NCBI GenBank assembly: GCA_036558265.1
Contig: DATBFY010000346.1
Span: 1 to 13,364 of the forward strand
Source: RYN-433 sp036558265
Lineage (GTDB): Bacteria > Planctomycetota > Phycisphaerae > Tepidisphaerales > Tepidisphaeraceae
Reading direction: 5' to 3'
DNA length: 13,364 bases
Positions 7,729 to 13,364 of this stretch are shown one piece after another; position 1 is the first letter of the stretch, and each line of letters opens with the position of its first letter. A program made the position numbers and the translations under genes. The notes below the pieces were generated by a model, which worked only from the letters and a program-made list of their open reading frames with translations, made no database searches and was not told where the DNA came from.

Positions 7729-7811
7729 GTAGGTGGGGCTCCGCCCACCATCCTCGCGAAGAAATGCGGTCGCGCGCGAAATGGTGGGCGAAGCGAGCGA
7801 AGCCACCCTAC
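7729..7811. repeat. Palindromic GTAGGGTGGGC-type intergenic repeat
   Basis: The left half starts GTAGGTGG and contains CGCCCACCAT (7742-7751); the right half contains the exact complement ATGGTGGGCG (7781-7790) and ends CCACCCTAC (7803-7811). The two halves thus form a long imperfect hairpin, with inner TCGCG/CGCGA pairing. The right part, with GAAGCGAGCGAAG, resembles dispersed palindromic repeats common in planctomycete genomes. It lies between convergent genes and may serve as a two-way terminator. The stop codon of the SDR gene lies inside the right end. Confidence 0.7.
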
Positions 7812-8752
7812 AAAAGAGCATCCTTCCGCACCACCGAATCCACGTAAAGGTCATCCAGCGCGCCCCGAAGATCAGGAAATCGCAACTCGAACCCTGTCTC
7901 AAGCAACCGCTGCGAACTGCATCGCCGGCCCCACAGCGCCAACTCCGCTTCGCTGCGCATCACCCACGCCCCCAGTCGCACCGCCCACACCGGCGCGGGC
8001 GGGCTCCAAGGCCAGTGCAAGACGCGGCGCAGCTCCCGCATGAACTCCGCATTGGTGACCGGCTGCGGCGTGCAGACGTTGTAGAGGCCCGACACGTCCT
8101 CGCGCTCGATCGCGAACCGGACGGCCCGGCACAGGTCGTGGACGTGCAGCCAACTGATCCACTGCCGCCCCGTCCCGGCGCGCCCGCCCAGGAACCATCG
8201 CGTCAGCCGCTCCAGCGTCCCCAGCGCACCGCCGCCCCGCCCAAGGACGAACGCGATGCGGAGCAGCACCCGCCTCGCGTGCGGCGTGGGGGTCTCGTGA
8301 AACGTGCGCTCCCAGAGCGTGGCCGTCTCAGGTGAAAACCCCTGGCCGGACGGCGTGAATTCGTCACACCACCGGTCGCCCGCATCGCCGTAGATCGCGG
8401 TGGTGGAGGACTGGATCAAGACCTTCGGCGGCGTGGCGCAGCGGGCGATCGCCTCGCCGACCGCGCGGACCGCGTCCACGCGCGAGGATTGGATTTCGCG
8501 ACGGTGCTCGGCGGTGTAGCGGCAGTTAACGTTCCTGCCCGCGAGGTTGACGACCGCCAGCGCACCGTCCAGTTCGCGCGCCCATTCGCCGATGGTGCGC
8601 CCATCCCAGTGAACGTATCGGATGGGGCCCGGTCGATCCGCCCGGCGCGTGAGGACGACCAGTTCATATCCGGCCGGCACGAGGTCGTCCGCCAGCGCCC
8701 GCCCGATGAAGCCCGATCCGCCCGCGAGGATGATTCGTCGGTTGCCGCTCAT
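7808..8752 (-). CDS. TIGR01777/YfcH-like NAD(P)-dependent epimerase/SDR-family oxidoreductase
   Basis: This 314-aa protein is an extended short-chain dehydrogenase. The Rossmann signature GGSGFIG is at 11-17, followed by LVVLTRR, WDG (49-51), VVNLAGRNV (67-75) and SSTTAIYGD (115-123), where the family's tyrosine-containing active-site segment lies. Further family landmarks are GGALGTLERL, GRQWISWLHVHDL and PVTNAEFMRELRRVL, and a C-terminal DUF1731-like part ends with GFELRFPDLRGAL. Length is normal for the family, whose substrate is unknown. It is the third gene of a tight unit: its ATG overlaps the TGA of the membrane-protein gene (ATGA), and GAGG lies 5 nt upstream (8758-8761). The last codon and stop lie within the palindromic repeat. 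By context it may reduce or modify a lipid or quinone-like substrate; that is inference. Confidence 0.92.
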   Translation of the reverse strand: MSGNRRIILAGGSGFIGRALADDLVPAGYELVVLTRRADRPGPIRYVHWDGRTIGEWARELDGALAVVNLAGRNVNCRYTAEHRREIQSSRVDAVRAVGEAIARCATPPKVLIQSSTTAIYGDAGDRWCDEFTPSGQGFSPETATLWERTFHETPTPHARRVLLRIAFVLGRGGGALGTLERLTRWFLGGRAGTGRQWISWLHVHDLCRAVRFAIEREDVSGLYNVCTPQPVTNAEFMRELRRVLHWPWSPPAPVWAVRLGAWVMRSEAELALWGRRCSSQRLLETGFELRFPDLRGALDDLYVDSVVRKDALL

Positions 8753-9159
8753 CTGTGCCTCGCCGCGGCGATCGCGTAGACGATGGTCAGGTAGCAGAAC
8801 ACGGCCGTCAGCGTGTGATACCCGACCGCGAGCACGCGGTTGGTCAGGTGCGGCGTTGCGTCGAACACGAAGAACTGCACGAACAACCGCGCGCCCCAGA
8901 AGACCGCGATGAACCCGCACAACCATCGCCCCGTCACCTGACCCGAAGCCAGGTCGCCGGCGTTGAATAGCGAAATCAGACCGAACGCGATCAGCGTCAT
9001 CACGACGAACGCGGCGTGCGTCCAGATCATGTGGCGCGAGAGCCGGCATACGCGCAGCAACTCATGCCGCCAGTCGAGCACCCGGGCCGCCAGACCGCCA
9101 GCGATCAACAGGCTCAGTTGGCACACGCCGCCGAAACGGATGAAGTTCTCGAGGATCAT
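8749..9159 (-). CDS. Small four-helix membrane protein of unknown function
   Basis: This 136-aa protein has four predicted membrane helices at about 7-26, 43-66, 78-99 and 108-132, with basic loops (LDWRHELLRVCRLSRH) and a basic end (ARHR). No recognised catalytic motif is present. The start is fixed by AAAGGAG 5 nt upstream, which overlaps the stop codon region of the preceding fusion gene; its own stop overlaps the ATG of the SDR gene. This points to coupled translation of three proteins and a joint task. It may be a scaffold or partner for the wax-synthase-like enzyme in the membrane. The family is not recognised. Confidence 0.85.
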   Translation of the reverse strand: MILENFIRFGGVCQLSLLIAGGLAARVLDWRHELLRVCRLSRHMIWTHAAFVVMTLIAFGLISLFNAGDLASGQVTGRWLCGFIAVFWGARLFVQFFVFDATPHLTNRVLAVGYHTLTAVFCYLTIVYAIAAARHR

Positions 9160-9164
9160 GACGT

Positions 9165-9171
9165 CTCCTTT
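9165..9171 (-). promoter_or_regulatory. Shine-Dalgarno sequence overlapping the upstream stop codon
   Basis: AAAGGAG lies 5 nt before the ATG at 9159, and its first base is the last base of the fusion gene's TGA (9171-9173). This favours translational coupling between the fusion protein and the membrane protein. Confidence 0.75.
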
Positions 9172-10802
9172 CAAAGTGAAGCGATCGCGCGCAGGAACGG
9201 GACGATCACACGCCCGACGAACGGCGGATGGAACAAGAGCGGCAGCGGAAGGGTGGTCATGGCGACGGCGAACAGCCGGCCAGCGACCCCGCGCAGGTGC
9301 CTCCGCCCCCAGCGCGTCCGTTCCACGCGAATGCCGAGGAACTGGACGAGGAAGTAGAACGTGGGCAAGCCGAATCCGGCGCCGGCGGGGAGCGAGATGA
9401 TCGCGTCGTGCACGAGCCCTGAGGTGAGGAAGACGACGAAACTGGCGACGACCGGGCCCGTCCGGCGATGAAGCGGACGGAAGATCCACTCGCGCGCCAG
9501 GTCATGGAAGGCGCGGTTCCAGCGAACGCCCCAGAACTCCGCCAGGTTCCTCGCACGCGTCGGCGAACGCATGATGGGCTCGGCTCGGACCCCGAACGCT
9601 TGCCACGCGAGGGCAAGCAGGTCGAAAAACCCGAAGTGGAGCAGCAGGATCAGGCCGAGCATGCCGCCCCACCCGCCGAGGAACGCATCGGGAACGTAGC
9701 GCGGGATGGCAAAGAGTAGAAGGAGCCCGGCGCAGGTCCGCGCCAGTGCGCCGGCGAACGCGGCGAAACCGCAAGCGAAGTTGGGGCGCTGGTTGGGATC
9801 CAGGAACGCCCGCGCGTCCATGCCGGGCCACGCGAAGAGGTAGCCCAGCGACCGCTGCCAACCCGCTCGCCGCGCAAGCACCCTGGCATCGCGCCAGGTC
9901 GCCCACTTGCACCCGAAATACACGGCCAGCGCGAGCAGCCACATGAAGGTCCAGGCCTGCACCTGGTTTCGCAGGAGTAGTGCGGCGACGGGAAGCACGA
10001 TCAGGGGCGTCCACTTCGTCCAGGTGCTTGCGGGCGCTCGTGCCGGGTCGAAGGTGGTCGGCACGCGCTTCGGCCCGCCGATTTCCACGTCGAAGACGCC
10101 CGCCGACGCGTGGGCGCACACGGGCCGCGCCAGCGCGAACCACGGGGCGAAACTGCGGATCAAGCCGTCATCCTCCACCGCGACGTCGCAGCGGCGCCAC
10201 GTCCACGGTTTGTGACGGATCTGGAACATGCGTCCCCGGCCTTCGCGGCAGGTAAAGGCCGTGTAACGCTCGAGCAGGAATTGGTCCAGCGTGGCGCTGG
10301 CGGCCGAGTGGAACTCCGCGCGTTCGATGGCCGTGAACCGCAGCGCCTCCGCATGGTCCACCACGTCGCGGCGCATCGCGCGATAATCCAGCCGCGCGAG
10401 GTGGAACGGCAGCCCATACAGGCGCGGGCCGATCAGCCGGGCGAGGCGATTGGGGATCCATTCCGCCAGGAAGCAGATCCCCCGATGCCCGCCGGCGCGG
10501 ACGTACGTTCGCAGGTTGAGGAAGGCGTGCGTCGCGACGGGCCACATCAGCGCGGCCGCGAATCGCCCGCCGATCGCCGGGCGCAGTCGATGCTGCGTGA
10601 ACGCGACCAGGCTGACCCATGCCTGGCCGTCCCAGAGGTCCAGTTCGTACGGGACCTGAGGCTGGAGGATGGCCGGGTCAATGGCGCAATGGACGAAGAC
10701 CGCGTCGCGCCAGTCGGCGGTGAACCAGGGGCGAATTGTCGTGTCGTCGCTTCGCTCGAACCGGCCGGTGTCACGGAGGGCCATGAGTGTTGTCGTGGTC
10801 AT
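9171..10802 (-). CDS. DUF2071 (YqjF-like) domain fused to a wax-synthase-like MBOAT membrane domain
   Basis: This 543-aa protein joins two families in one frame. Residues about 20-245 match DUF2071/YqjF, with FTADWRDAVFVHCAIDP and WVSLVAFTQHRLRP. That family is thought to share the acetoacetate-decarboxylase-like fold, from memory. Residues about 262-543 are a multi-helix membrane domain of the MBOAT_2/wax synthase type, with YLFAWPGMDARAF (321-333), FWGVRWNRAFHD (423-434), IFRPL (440-444) and SGLVHD (461-466). H433 and H465 are the likely conserved catalytic pair of acyltransferases. It probably transfers an acyl group to an alcohol or other acceptor at the membrane; the DUF2071 part may bind or process the substrate. 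The ATG at 10802 has AAAGG 9 nt upstream; M7 lacks a ribosome site. It is the first gene of a three-gene unit and has the operator described at 10837. Confidence 0.9.
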   Translation of the reverse strand: MTTTTLMALRDTGRFERSDDTTIRPWFTADWRDAVFVHCAIDPAILQPQVPYELDLWDGQAWVSLVAFTQHRLRPAIGGRFAAALMWPVATHAFLNLRTYVRAGGHRGICFLAEWIPNRLARLIGPRLYGLPFHLARLDYRAMRRDVVDHAEALRFTAIERAEFHSAASATLDQFLLERYTAFTCREGRGRMFQIRHKPWTWRRCDVAVEDDGLIRSFAPWFALARPVCAHASAGVFDVEIGGPKRVPTTFDPARAPASTWTKWTPLIVLPVAALLLRNQVQAWTFMWLLALAVYFGCKWATWRDARVLARRAGWQRSLGYLFAWPGMDARAFLDPNQRPNFACGFAAFAGALARTCAGLLLLFAIPRYVPDAFLGGWGGMLGLILLLHFGFFDLLALAWQAFGVRAEPIMRSPTRARNLAEFWGVRWNRAFHDLAREWIFRPLHRRTGPVVASFVVFLTSGLVHDAIISLPAGAGFGLPTFYFLVQFLGIRVERTRWGRRHLRGVAGRLFAVAMTTLPLPLLFHPPFVGRVIVPFLRAIASL

Positions 10803-10836
10803 CGCAGACCGCCTTTCGATTACTCACGTCTCCCAA

Positions 10837-10862
10837 ATCTGTCATTTCAGTCAAAACAGAAA
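10837..10862 (-). promoter_or_regulatory. Operator-like element upstream of the DUF2071-MBOAT operon
   Basis: Plus-strand TTTCAGT (10845-10851), CAAA and ACAGAAA (10856-10862) form an inverted repeat with one mismatch, preceded nine bases to the left by the half-site ATCTGT (10837-10842). Twenty of its 26 bases match the element upstream of the regulator gene (11418-11443), with the same spacing. It overlaps the candidate -10 and spacer, a position suited to repression. Confidence 0.7.
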
Positions 10863-10873
10863 AAATGCGTCAA
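10844..10873 (-). promoter_or_regulatory. Candidate promoter of the DUF2071-MBOAT operon
   Basis: On the minus strand TTGACG (10868-10873, 5 of 6 matches) is followed after 18 bp by TGAAAT (10844-10849, 4 of 6). The operator-like repeat covers the -10 and most of the spacer. Transcription would start about 35 nt before the ATG. Confidence 0.4.
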
Positions 10874-10887
10874 AAAAATATCGCCTG

Positions 10888-11412
10888 TCACCCGAGCAGC
10901 TTCCGGATCTTCTCCCCCAGCCGCGCCATCTTCAGCAGGCTCGCGGTCGGCAGGCGCTTGAGCTGCTCGTACCACGCGGTCATCGTCTCGAAGAAGCCGA
11001 GCAACTCGCCGATGCGCTCGCGCGCGTACTTGTCTTCGGGTCCGGACTTCTCGGCCTCCATCACGCATTCGCGCAGGACGCTCAGCGTCGGGTCGATCTC
11101 CCGCCGCTTGCGCTCGTCCATCACCTGGCGATACAGTTCCCAGACGTCCTTGATGGATTCGAAGTGGTCCCGCCGGTCGCCCATCACGTGAACCACCCGG
11201 ACGATTCCCCAGCTTTGCAGTTCCCGCAGGCTCGTGCTGACGTTCGACCGCGCGACCGAAAGCGTTTCGGCGATCTCCTCGGCGTGCAGCGGCTTCTGGG
11301 AGATGAACAACAGGGCATGCACCTGGGCGACGGTACGGTTGATACCCCAGCGGGTGCCCATCTCCCCCCAGTGGAGGATGAACCGCGTCATGGTGGGGGT
11401 AAGGTGAGGCAT
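10888..11412 (-). CDS. GbsR/MarR-like winged-helix transcriptional regulator
   Basis: This 174-aa protein belongs to the GbsR-type regulators (COG1510 group). The N-terminal FILHWGEMGTRWGINRTVAQVHALLF (11-36) is characteristic, followed by a winged helix-turn-helix at about 41-85 (LHAEEIAETLSVARSNVSTSL, then GIVRVVHVMGDRRDHFES), and a helical C-terminal part (about 86-174) for dimerisation or ligand sensing. Known relatives respond to choline or other small molecules; the ligand here is unknown. It lies 85 bp upstream of the DUF2071-MBOAT operon on the same strand. Closely similar operator elements precede both, so autoregulation and control of the operon are inferred. No Shine-Dalgarno sequence precedes the ATG at 11412; a start at M8 has none either. 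Confidence 0.92.
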   Translation of the reverse strand: MPHLTPTMTRFILHWGEMGTRWGINRTVAQVHALLFISQKPLHAEEIAETLSVARSNVSTSLRELQSWGIVRVVHVMGDRRDHFESIKDVWELYRQVMDERKRREIDPTLSVLRECVMEAEKSGPEDKYARERIGELLGFFETMTAWYEQLKRLPTASLLKMARLGEKIRKLLG

Positions 11413-11417
11413 GGTGA

Positions 11418-11442
11418 TTCTGTAATTTCTGTCTTAACAGAA
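11418..11442 (-). promoter_or_regulatory. Operator-like element upstream of the GbsR-like gene
   Basis: A perfect inverted repeat, TTCTGT (11427-11432), CTTA, ACAGAA (11437-11442), is preceded nine bases to the left by a second TTCTGT (11418-11423); a related ACTGTA (11446-11451) lies on the other side. It begins 5 bp before the start codon and runs into the candidate -10 box, which is typical of an autorepressor site. Confidence 0.72.
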
Positions 11443-11469
11443 CATACTGTATCCACGCCGGCCGTGCAA
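11441..11469 (-). promoter_or_regulatory. Candidate promoter of the GbsR-like gene
   Basis: On the minus strand TTGCAC (11464-11469) is followed after 17 bp by TATGTT (11441-11446, 4 of 6 matches to TATAAT). The -35 match is weak. The operator starts within the -10 box and extends downstream of it. Confidence 0.4.
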
Positions 11470-11740
11470 GTCGAATTTTGTGAAATTATCTGCCCCCCGA
11501 CCGTCTACAACAGTGCAGGCGTGCCGCGCGCGCCGACCCGCGCGCCCCGCCGGTTGCCGCGGCCCTCTTATAAAGCCCGAAACGTTTTCTCACATGCGAT
11601 CGGGGCGCGTTCGGCTATGACCCAACGCACGCGCCCGGTTGCCGGCGGATTAGTGATTTGGACGGCGATCGTCCGGCGATTATCTTTAACGCAACCCCTC
11701 GGCGACGAACCAAACGCGAAGGACGAGGAATCAGACACCC
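11470..11740. promoter_or_regulatory. Leader region before the export-operon adaptor gene
   Basis: No gene is seen here. On the plus strand, TTGGAC (11658-11663) and TATCTT (11681-11686) with a 17-bp spacer form a weak promoter candidate about 55 bp before the GTG start, and TATAAA (11569-11574) is another possible -10. An 8-bp perfect stem pairs GGGCGCGT (11603-11610) with ACGCGCCC (11629-11636) around an 18-nt loop, and GGACG-GCGAT-CGTCC lies at 11660-11674. None resembles a known riboswitch. Confidence 0.35.
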
Positions 11741-13213
11741 GTGAGGATCTTCATTCGCATCGTCGTGGTGATCGCCCTCCTGGGCGCGGGCCTCTGGGGC
11801 GCCGGCAAGTGGTGGACGTCCCGCGCCCAATCCGTCGCCGACCAGCCCACCCTGGTCCGCGTCGAACCGGCGGTCCGCGGCAGCCTGATCGAATCGATCA
11901 GCGCCGCGGGCGACGTCGAGCCCAGGACCCGCGTTGCGATCAGCGCCCGCGTCTCGGCCCGCATCGCCGAACTCCCCTTCAAGGAGGGCGACCGTGTCAC
12001 TAAGGGCGATCCGACCGCCAACCCGCCCGTACCGCCCTCGACCCTGGTCAAGCTCGACTCCAAGGACCTCGAGGCGCAGCTTAACTCCGTGCAGGCCCGC
12101 CGCGCTGCCGAGGAGGCCCAGCTCAAGGTCTCCGACACCCGCGTCGCCGCACAGAAGGCCCACATCGAATCCCTCAAGGTCACCCTCGCCGACGCCCAAC
12201 GCGAGCTCAAGCGAAAGAAGGACCTGCTCAGCAGCCAGGACGTCAGCCAGTCCGAGGTGGATCAGCTCCAGGCCAAGGTCGATCAGCAGGATGCCGAGCT
12301 GAGCGGCGCGATCGCCAGCCTGCACGGCGAGGAGGGGGGCCTGATCGTCGCCCGCCACAACATCGAGGCCGCCGAGGCCGAGATCGCCAAGGCCCGCGAC
12401 AACCTCACCTACGCGACGATCACCTCCCCGATCGACGGTGTGGTCACCCGCCTCAACGCGGAGGTGGGCGAGGTCGTCGTCACCGGCACCATGAACAACG
12501 CCGGCACCATGATCATGGAGGTCGCCGACCTCTCCCAGATGGTCCTCGAAGCCAAGGTGGACGAGTCGTCCGTCGCCGATGTCCGCGTCGGCCAGCACGC
12601 CAAGGTCCGCATGGAGGCCTTCCGCGACCGCGTCTTCGACGGCACGGTCAAGAGCGTCGCCCTGGCGAATTTCGACCCCCAGTTCGCGCGCGGCAGCATG
12701 AGCAACTCCCGCTCGATGAACAGCGACACCGGCAAGTCCTACCGCGTGGACATCGGCATCGACATGCAGGGCGCCCGCAAGTTCTCCGGCCTCTCCGCCG
12801 ACGCCGAGATCGAGACCAAGCGCTACGACGACATCATCAAGGTGCCGATCCAGGCAGTGCTGGGGCGCACGCCCGATTCGCTGCCCGCCGAGCTCCGCAA
12901 CCGCCCGGAGGTCGATACCACGAAATCGACCGTGCCGGTCATCTACCGCTTCATCGACGGCAAGGCCGTTGCCACGCCCGTCTCCATCGGCGCCAGCGAC
13001 ATGACCCACACCGTAATCAAGTCCGGGCTGGCCGCCGGCGACGTGATCATCACCGGCCCATATAAAGTCCTCGAATCCCTCAAGGACGGACAGAAGCTCA
13101 AGCGCGAGGAAGCATCGACCAGCAAGCCCTCGACAGCCCCGACTACGTCGCCGTCCAGTCAACCGTCCGCCTCGCCCGCGACGACCCAAGCCGCCGCCCG
13201 GGCGGGCAAGTGA
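11741..13213 (+). CDS. HlyD/MacA-like periplasmic adaptor (membrane fusion protein) of an ABC-type export system
   Basis: This 490-aa protein is anchored by an N-terminal membrane segment (about 4-22, FIRIVVVIALLGAGLW). The first half of the biotinyl-lipoyl-like domain is at about 50-90 (VSARIAELPFKEGDRVTKGD), followed by a long coiled-coil hairpin (about 106-220), the second lipoyl half (YATITSPIDGVVTRLNAEVG, 224-243), and the beta-barrel and membrane-proximal domains (about 265-450, including IKVPIQAVLGR). The Ser/Thr/Pro/Ala-rich tail (about 457-490) is probably disordered. A short Pro-rich insert (DPTANPPVPPST, 90-101) sits right after KGD. The start is GTG, with GAGGA ending 11 nt before it, a rather long spacing. 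Two stop codons stand in tandem (TGATAA). The ABC ATPase gene begins 37 bp later, so the pair forms a MacAB-type exporter; its cargo is unknown. Confidence 0.93.
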   Translation: MRIFIRIVVVIALLGAGLWGAGKWWTSRAQSVADQPTLVRVEPAVRGSLIESISAAGDVEPRTRVAISARVSARIAELPFKEGDRVTKGDPTANPPVPPSTLVKLDSKDLEAQLNSVQARRAAEEAQLKVSDTRVAAQKAHIESLKVTLADAQRELKRKKDLLSSQDVSQSEVDQLQAKVDQQDAELSGAIASLHGEEGGLIVARHNIEAAEAEIAKARDNLTYATITSPIDGVVTRLNAEVGEVVVTGTMNNAGTMIMEVADLSQMVLEAKVDESSVADVRVGQHAKVRMEAFRDRVFDGTVKSVALANFDPQFARGSMSNSRSMNSDTGKSYRVDIGIDMQGARKFSGLSADAEIETKRYDDIIKVPIQAVLGRTPDSLPAELRNRPEVDTTKSTVPVIYRFIDGKAVATPVSIGASDMTHTVIKSGLAAGDVIITGPYKVLESLKDGQKLKREEASTSKPSTAPTTSPSSQPSASPATTQAAARAGK

Positions 13214-13250
13214 TAAGCCAACGCCCCAACGCCCCACCGCACGCGCACCC

Positions 13251-13364
13251 ATGTCCGCCGTCATCCACCTCGACAACATCACCAAGGTCTACAAGGTCGG
13301 GGACGAGACCATTCGCGCCCTGGACGGCGTGAACCTCAAGGTCGGCGAGAACGAGTACGTCGCC
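13251..13364 (+). CDS. MacB/LolD-type ABC transporter ATP-binding protein (partial, 3' end outside window)
   Basis: The first 38 codons are present: MSAVIHLDNITKVYKVGDE, then TIRALDGVNLKVGENEYVA. This is the start of the LolD/MacB family of ATPases (L-x-N-I-x-K-x-Y, then ALDGV-L-V--GEYVA); the Walker A motif should follow directly beyond the window edge. It lies 37 bp after the adaptor gene on the same strand, so the two very probably form an operon for export of a peptide, lipid or antibiotic. No Shine-Dalgarno sequence is visible ahead of the ATG. Whether the ATPase is fused to a permease as in MacB cannot be told. Confidence 0.88.
   Translation, partial: MSAVIHLDNITKVYKVGDETIRALDGVNLKVGENEYVA

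Noticed and set aside
8753..9049. Longer N-terminus for the SDR protein
   Set aside because: The extra part is a frame-shifted reading of the membrane-protein gene; the Rossmann motif starts 10 residues after the ATG at 8752, which has GAGG at proper spacing.
11615..13285. Long minus-strand open frame opposite the export adaptor gene
   Set aside because: Its composition (repeated LGVGDLE/VDL/GDD patterns) is that of a reverse reading of the adaptor gene; the plus strand has all expected adaptor domains.
1..13364. CRISPR array, insertion sequence or phage genes
   Set aside because: No regularly spaced repeats, transposase, integrase or structural phage proteins are visible; the only clear repeats are the FN3 duplication and the intergenic palindrome.

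Overview
The window looks like chromosomal DNA from a planctomycete, most likely of the class Phycisphaerae. This rests on high GC content, an N-terminal LEPR-XLL surface motif on one protein, a PEP-CTERM-like tail on another, a membrane-bound-dehydrogenase/haem-binding fusion of the type expanded in Planctomycetota and Verrucomicrobiota, and a dispersed-type palindrome (consensus close to GTAGGGTGG...CGCCCACCAT) between genes. The lineage is inferred from these family signatures; no rRNA gene or tRNA gene is visible.

Region 1 (1-6556) is mostly about exported proteins. On the minus strand, reading right to left, are a 987-aa secreted PQQ/sugar-dehydrogenase-like propeller with HEAT-type repeats and a C-terminal c-type haem domain (2066-5029), a LEPR-XLL purple-acid-phosphatase-like metallophosphoesterase with two fibronectin III domains (382-1962), and a small four-cysteine protein (64-348). 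Divergent from the dehydrogenase, across a 138-bp shared promoter region, is a secreted seven-motif VCBS/FG-GAP calcium-binding propeller (5168-6490), which ends in a strong 15-bp-stem terminator.

Region 2 (6655-7811) holds a secreted zinc metalloprotease with HEIGHVLGF and a PEP-CTERM-like sorting tail. It is followed by an 83-bp palindromic repeat whose far end contains the stop codon of the convergent gene.

Region 3 (7808-11469) is the most interesting part. It is a compact minus-strand cluster: a GbsR/MarR-like regulator, then a three-gene unit made of a DUF2071-MBOAT (wax-synthase-like) fusion, a small four-helix membrane protein, and a TIGR01777/YfcH-like SDR oxidoreductase. The last two genes overlap by ATGA, and the second gene's Shine-Dalgarno sequence touches the stop of the first. 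Upstream of both the regulator and the fusion gene lies nearly the same 25-26 bp element (20 of 26 bases identical) with a TTCWGT-N4-ACAGAA core. The sequence therefore points to an autoregulated regulator that also controls a membrane lipid or acyl-ester modification operon.

Region 4 (11470-13364) has a 271-bp leader, then the start of a MacAB/HlyD-type export operon: a periplasmic adaptor with a GTG start (11741-13213) and the first 38 codons of its ABC ATPase (13251 to the window edge).

Many long open frames run antisense to these genes. They follow from GC-rich codon usage and are not listed as genes.
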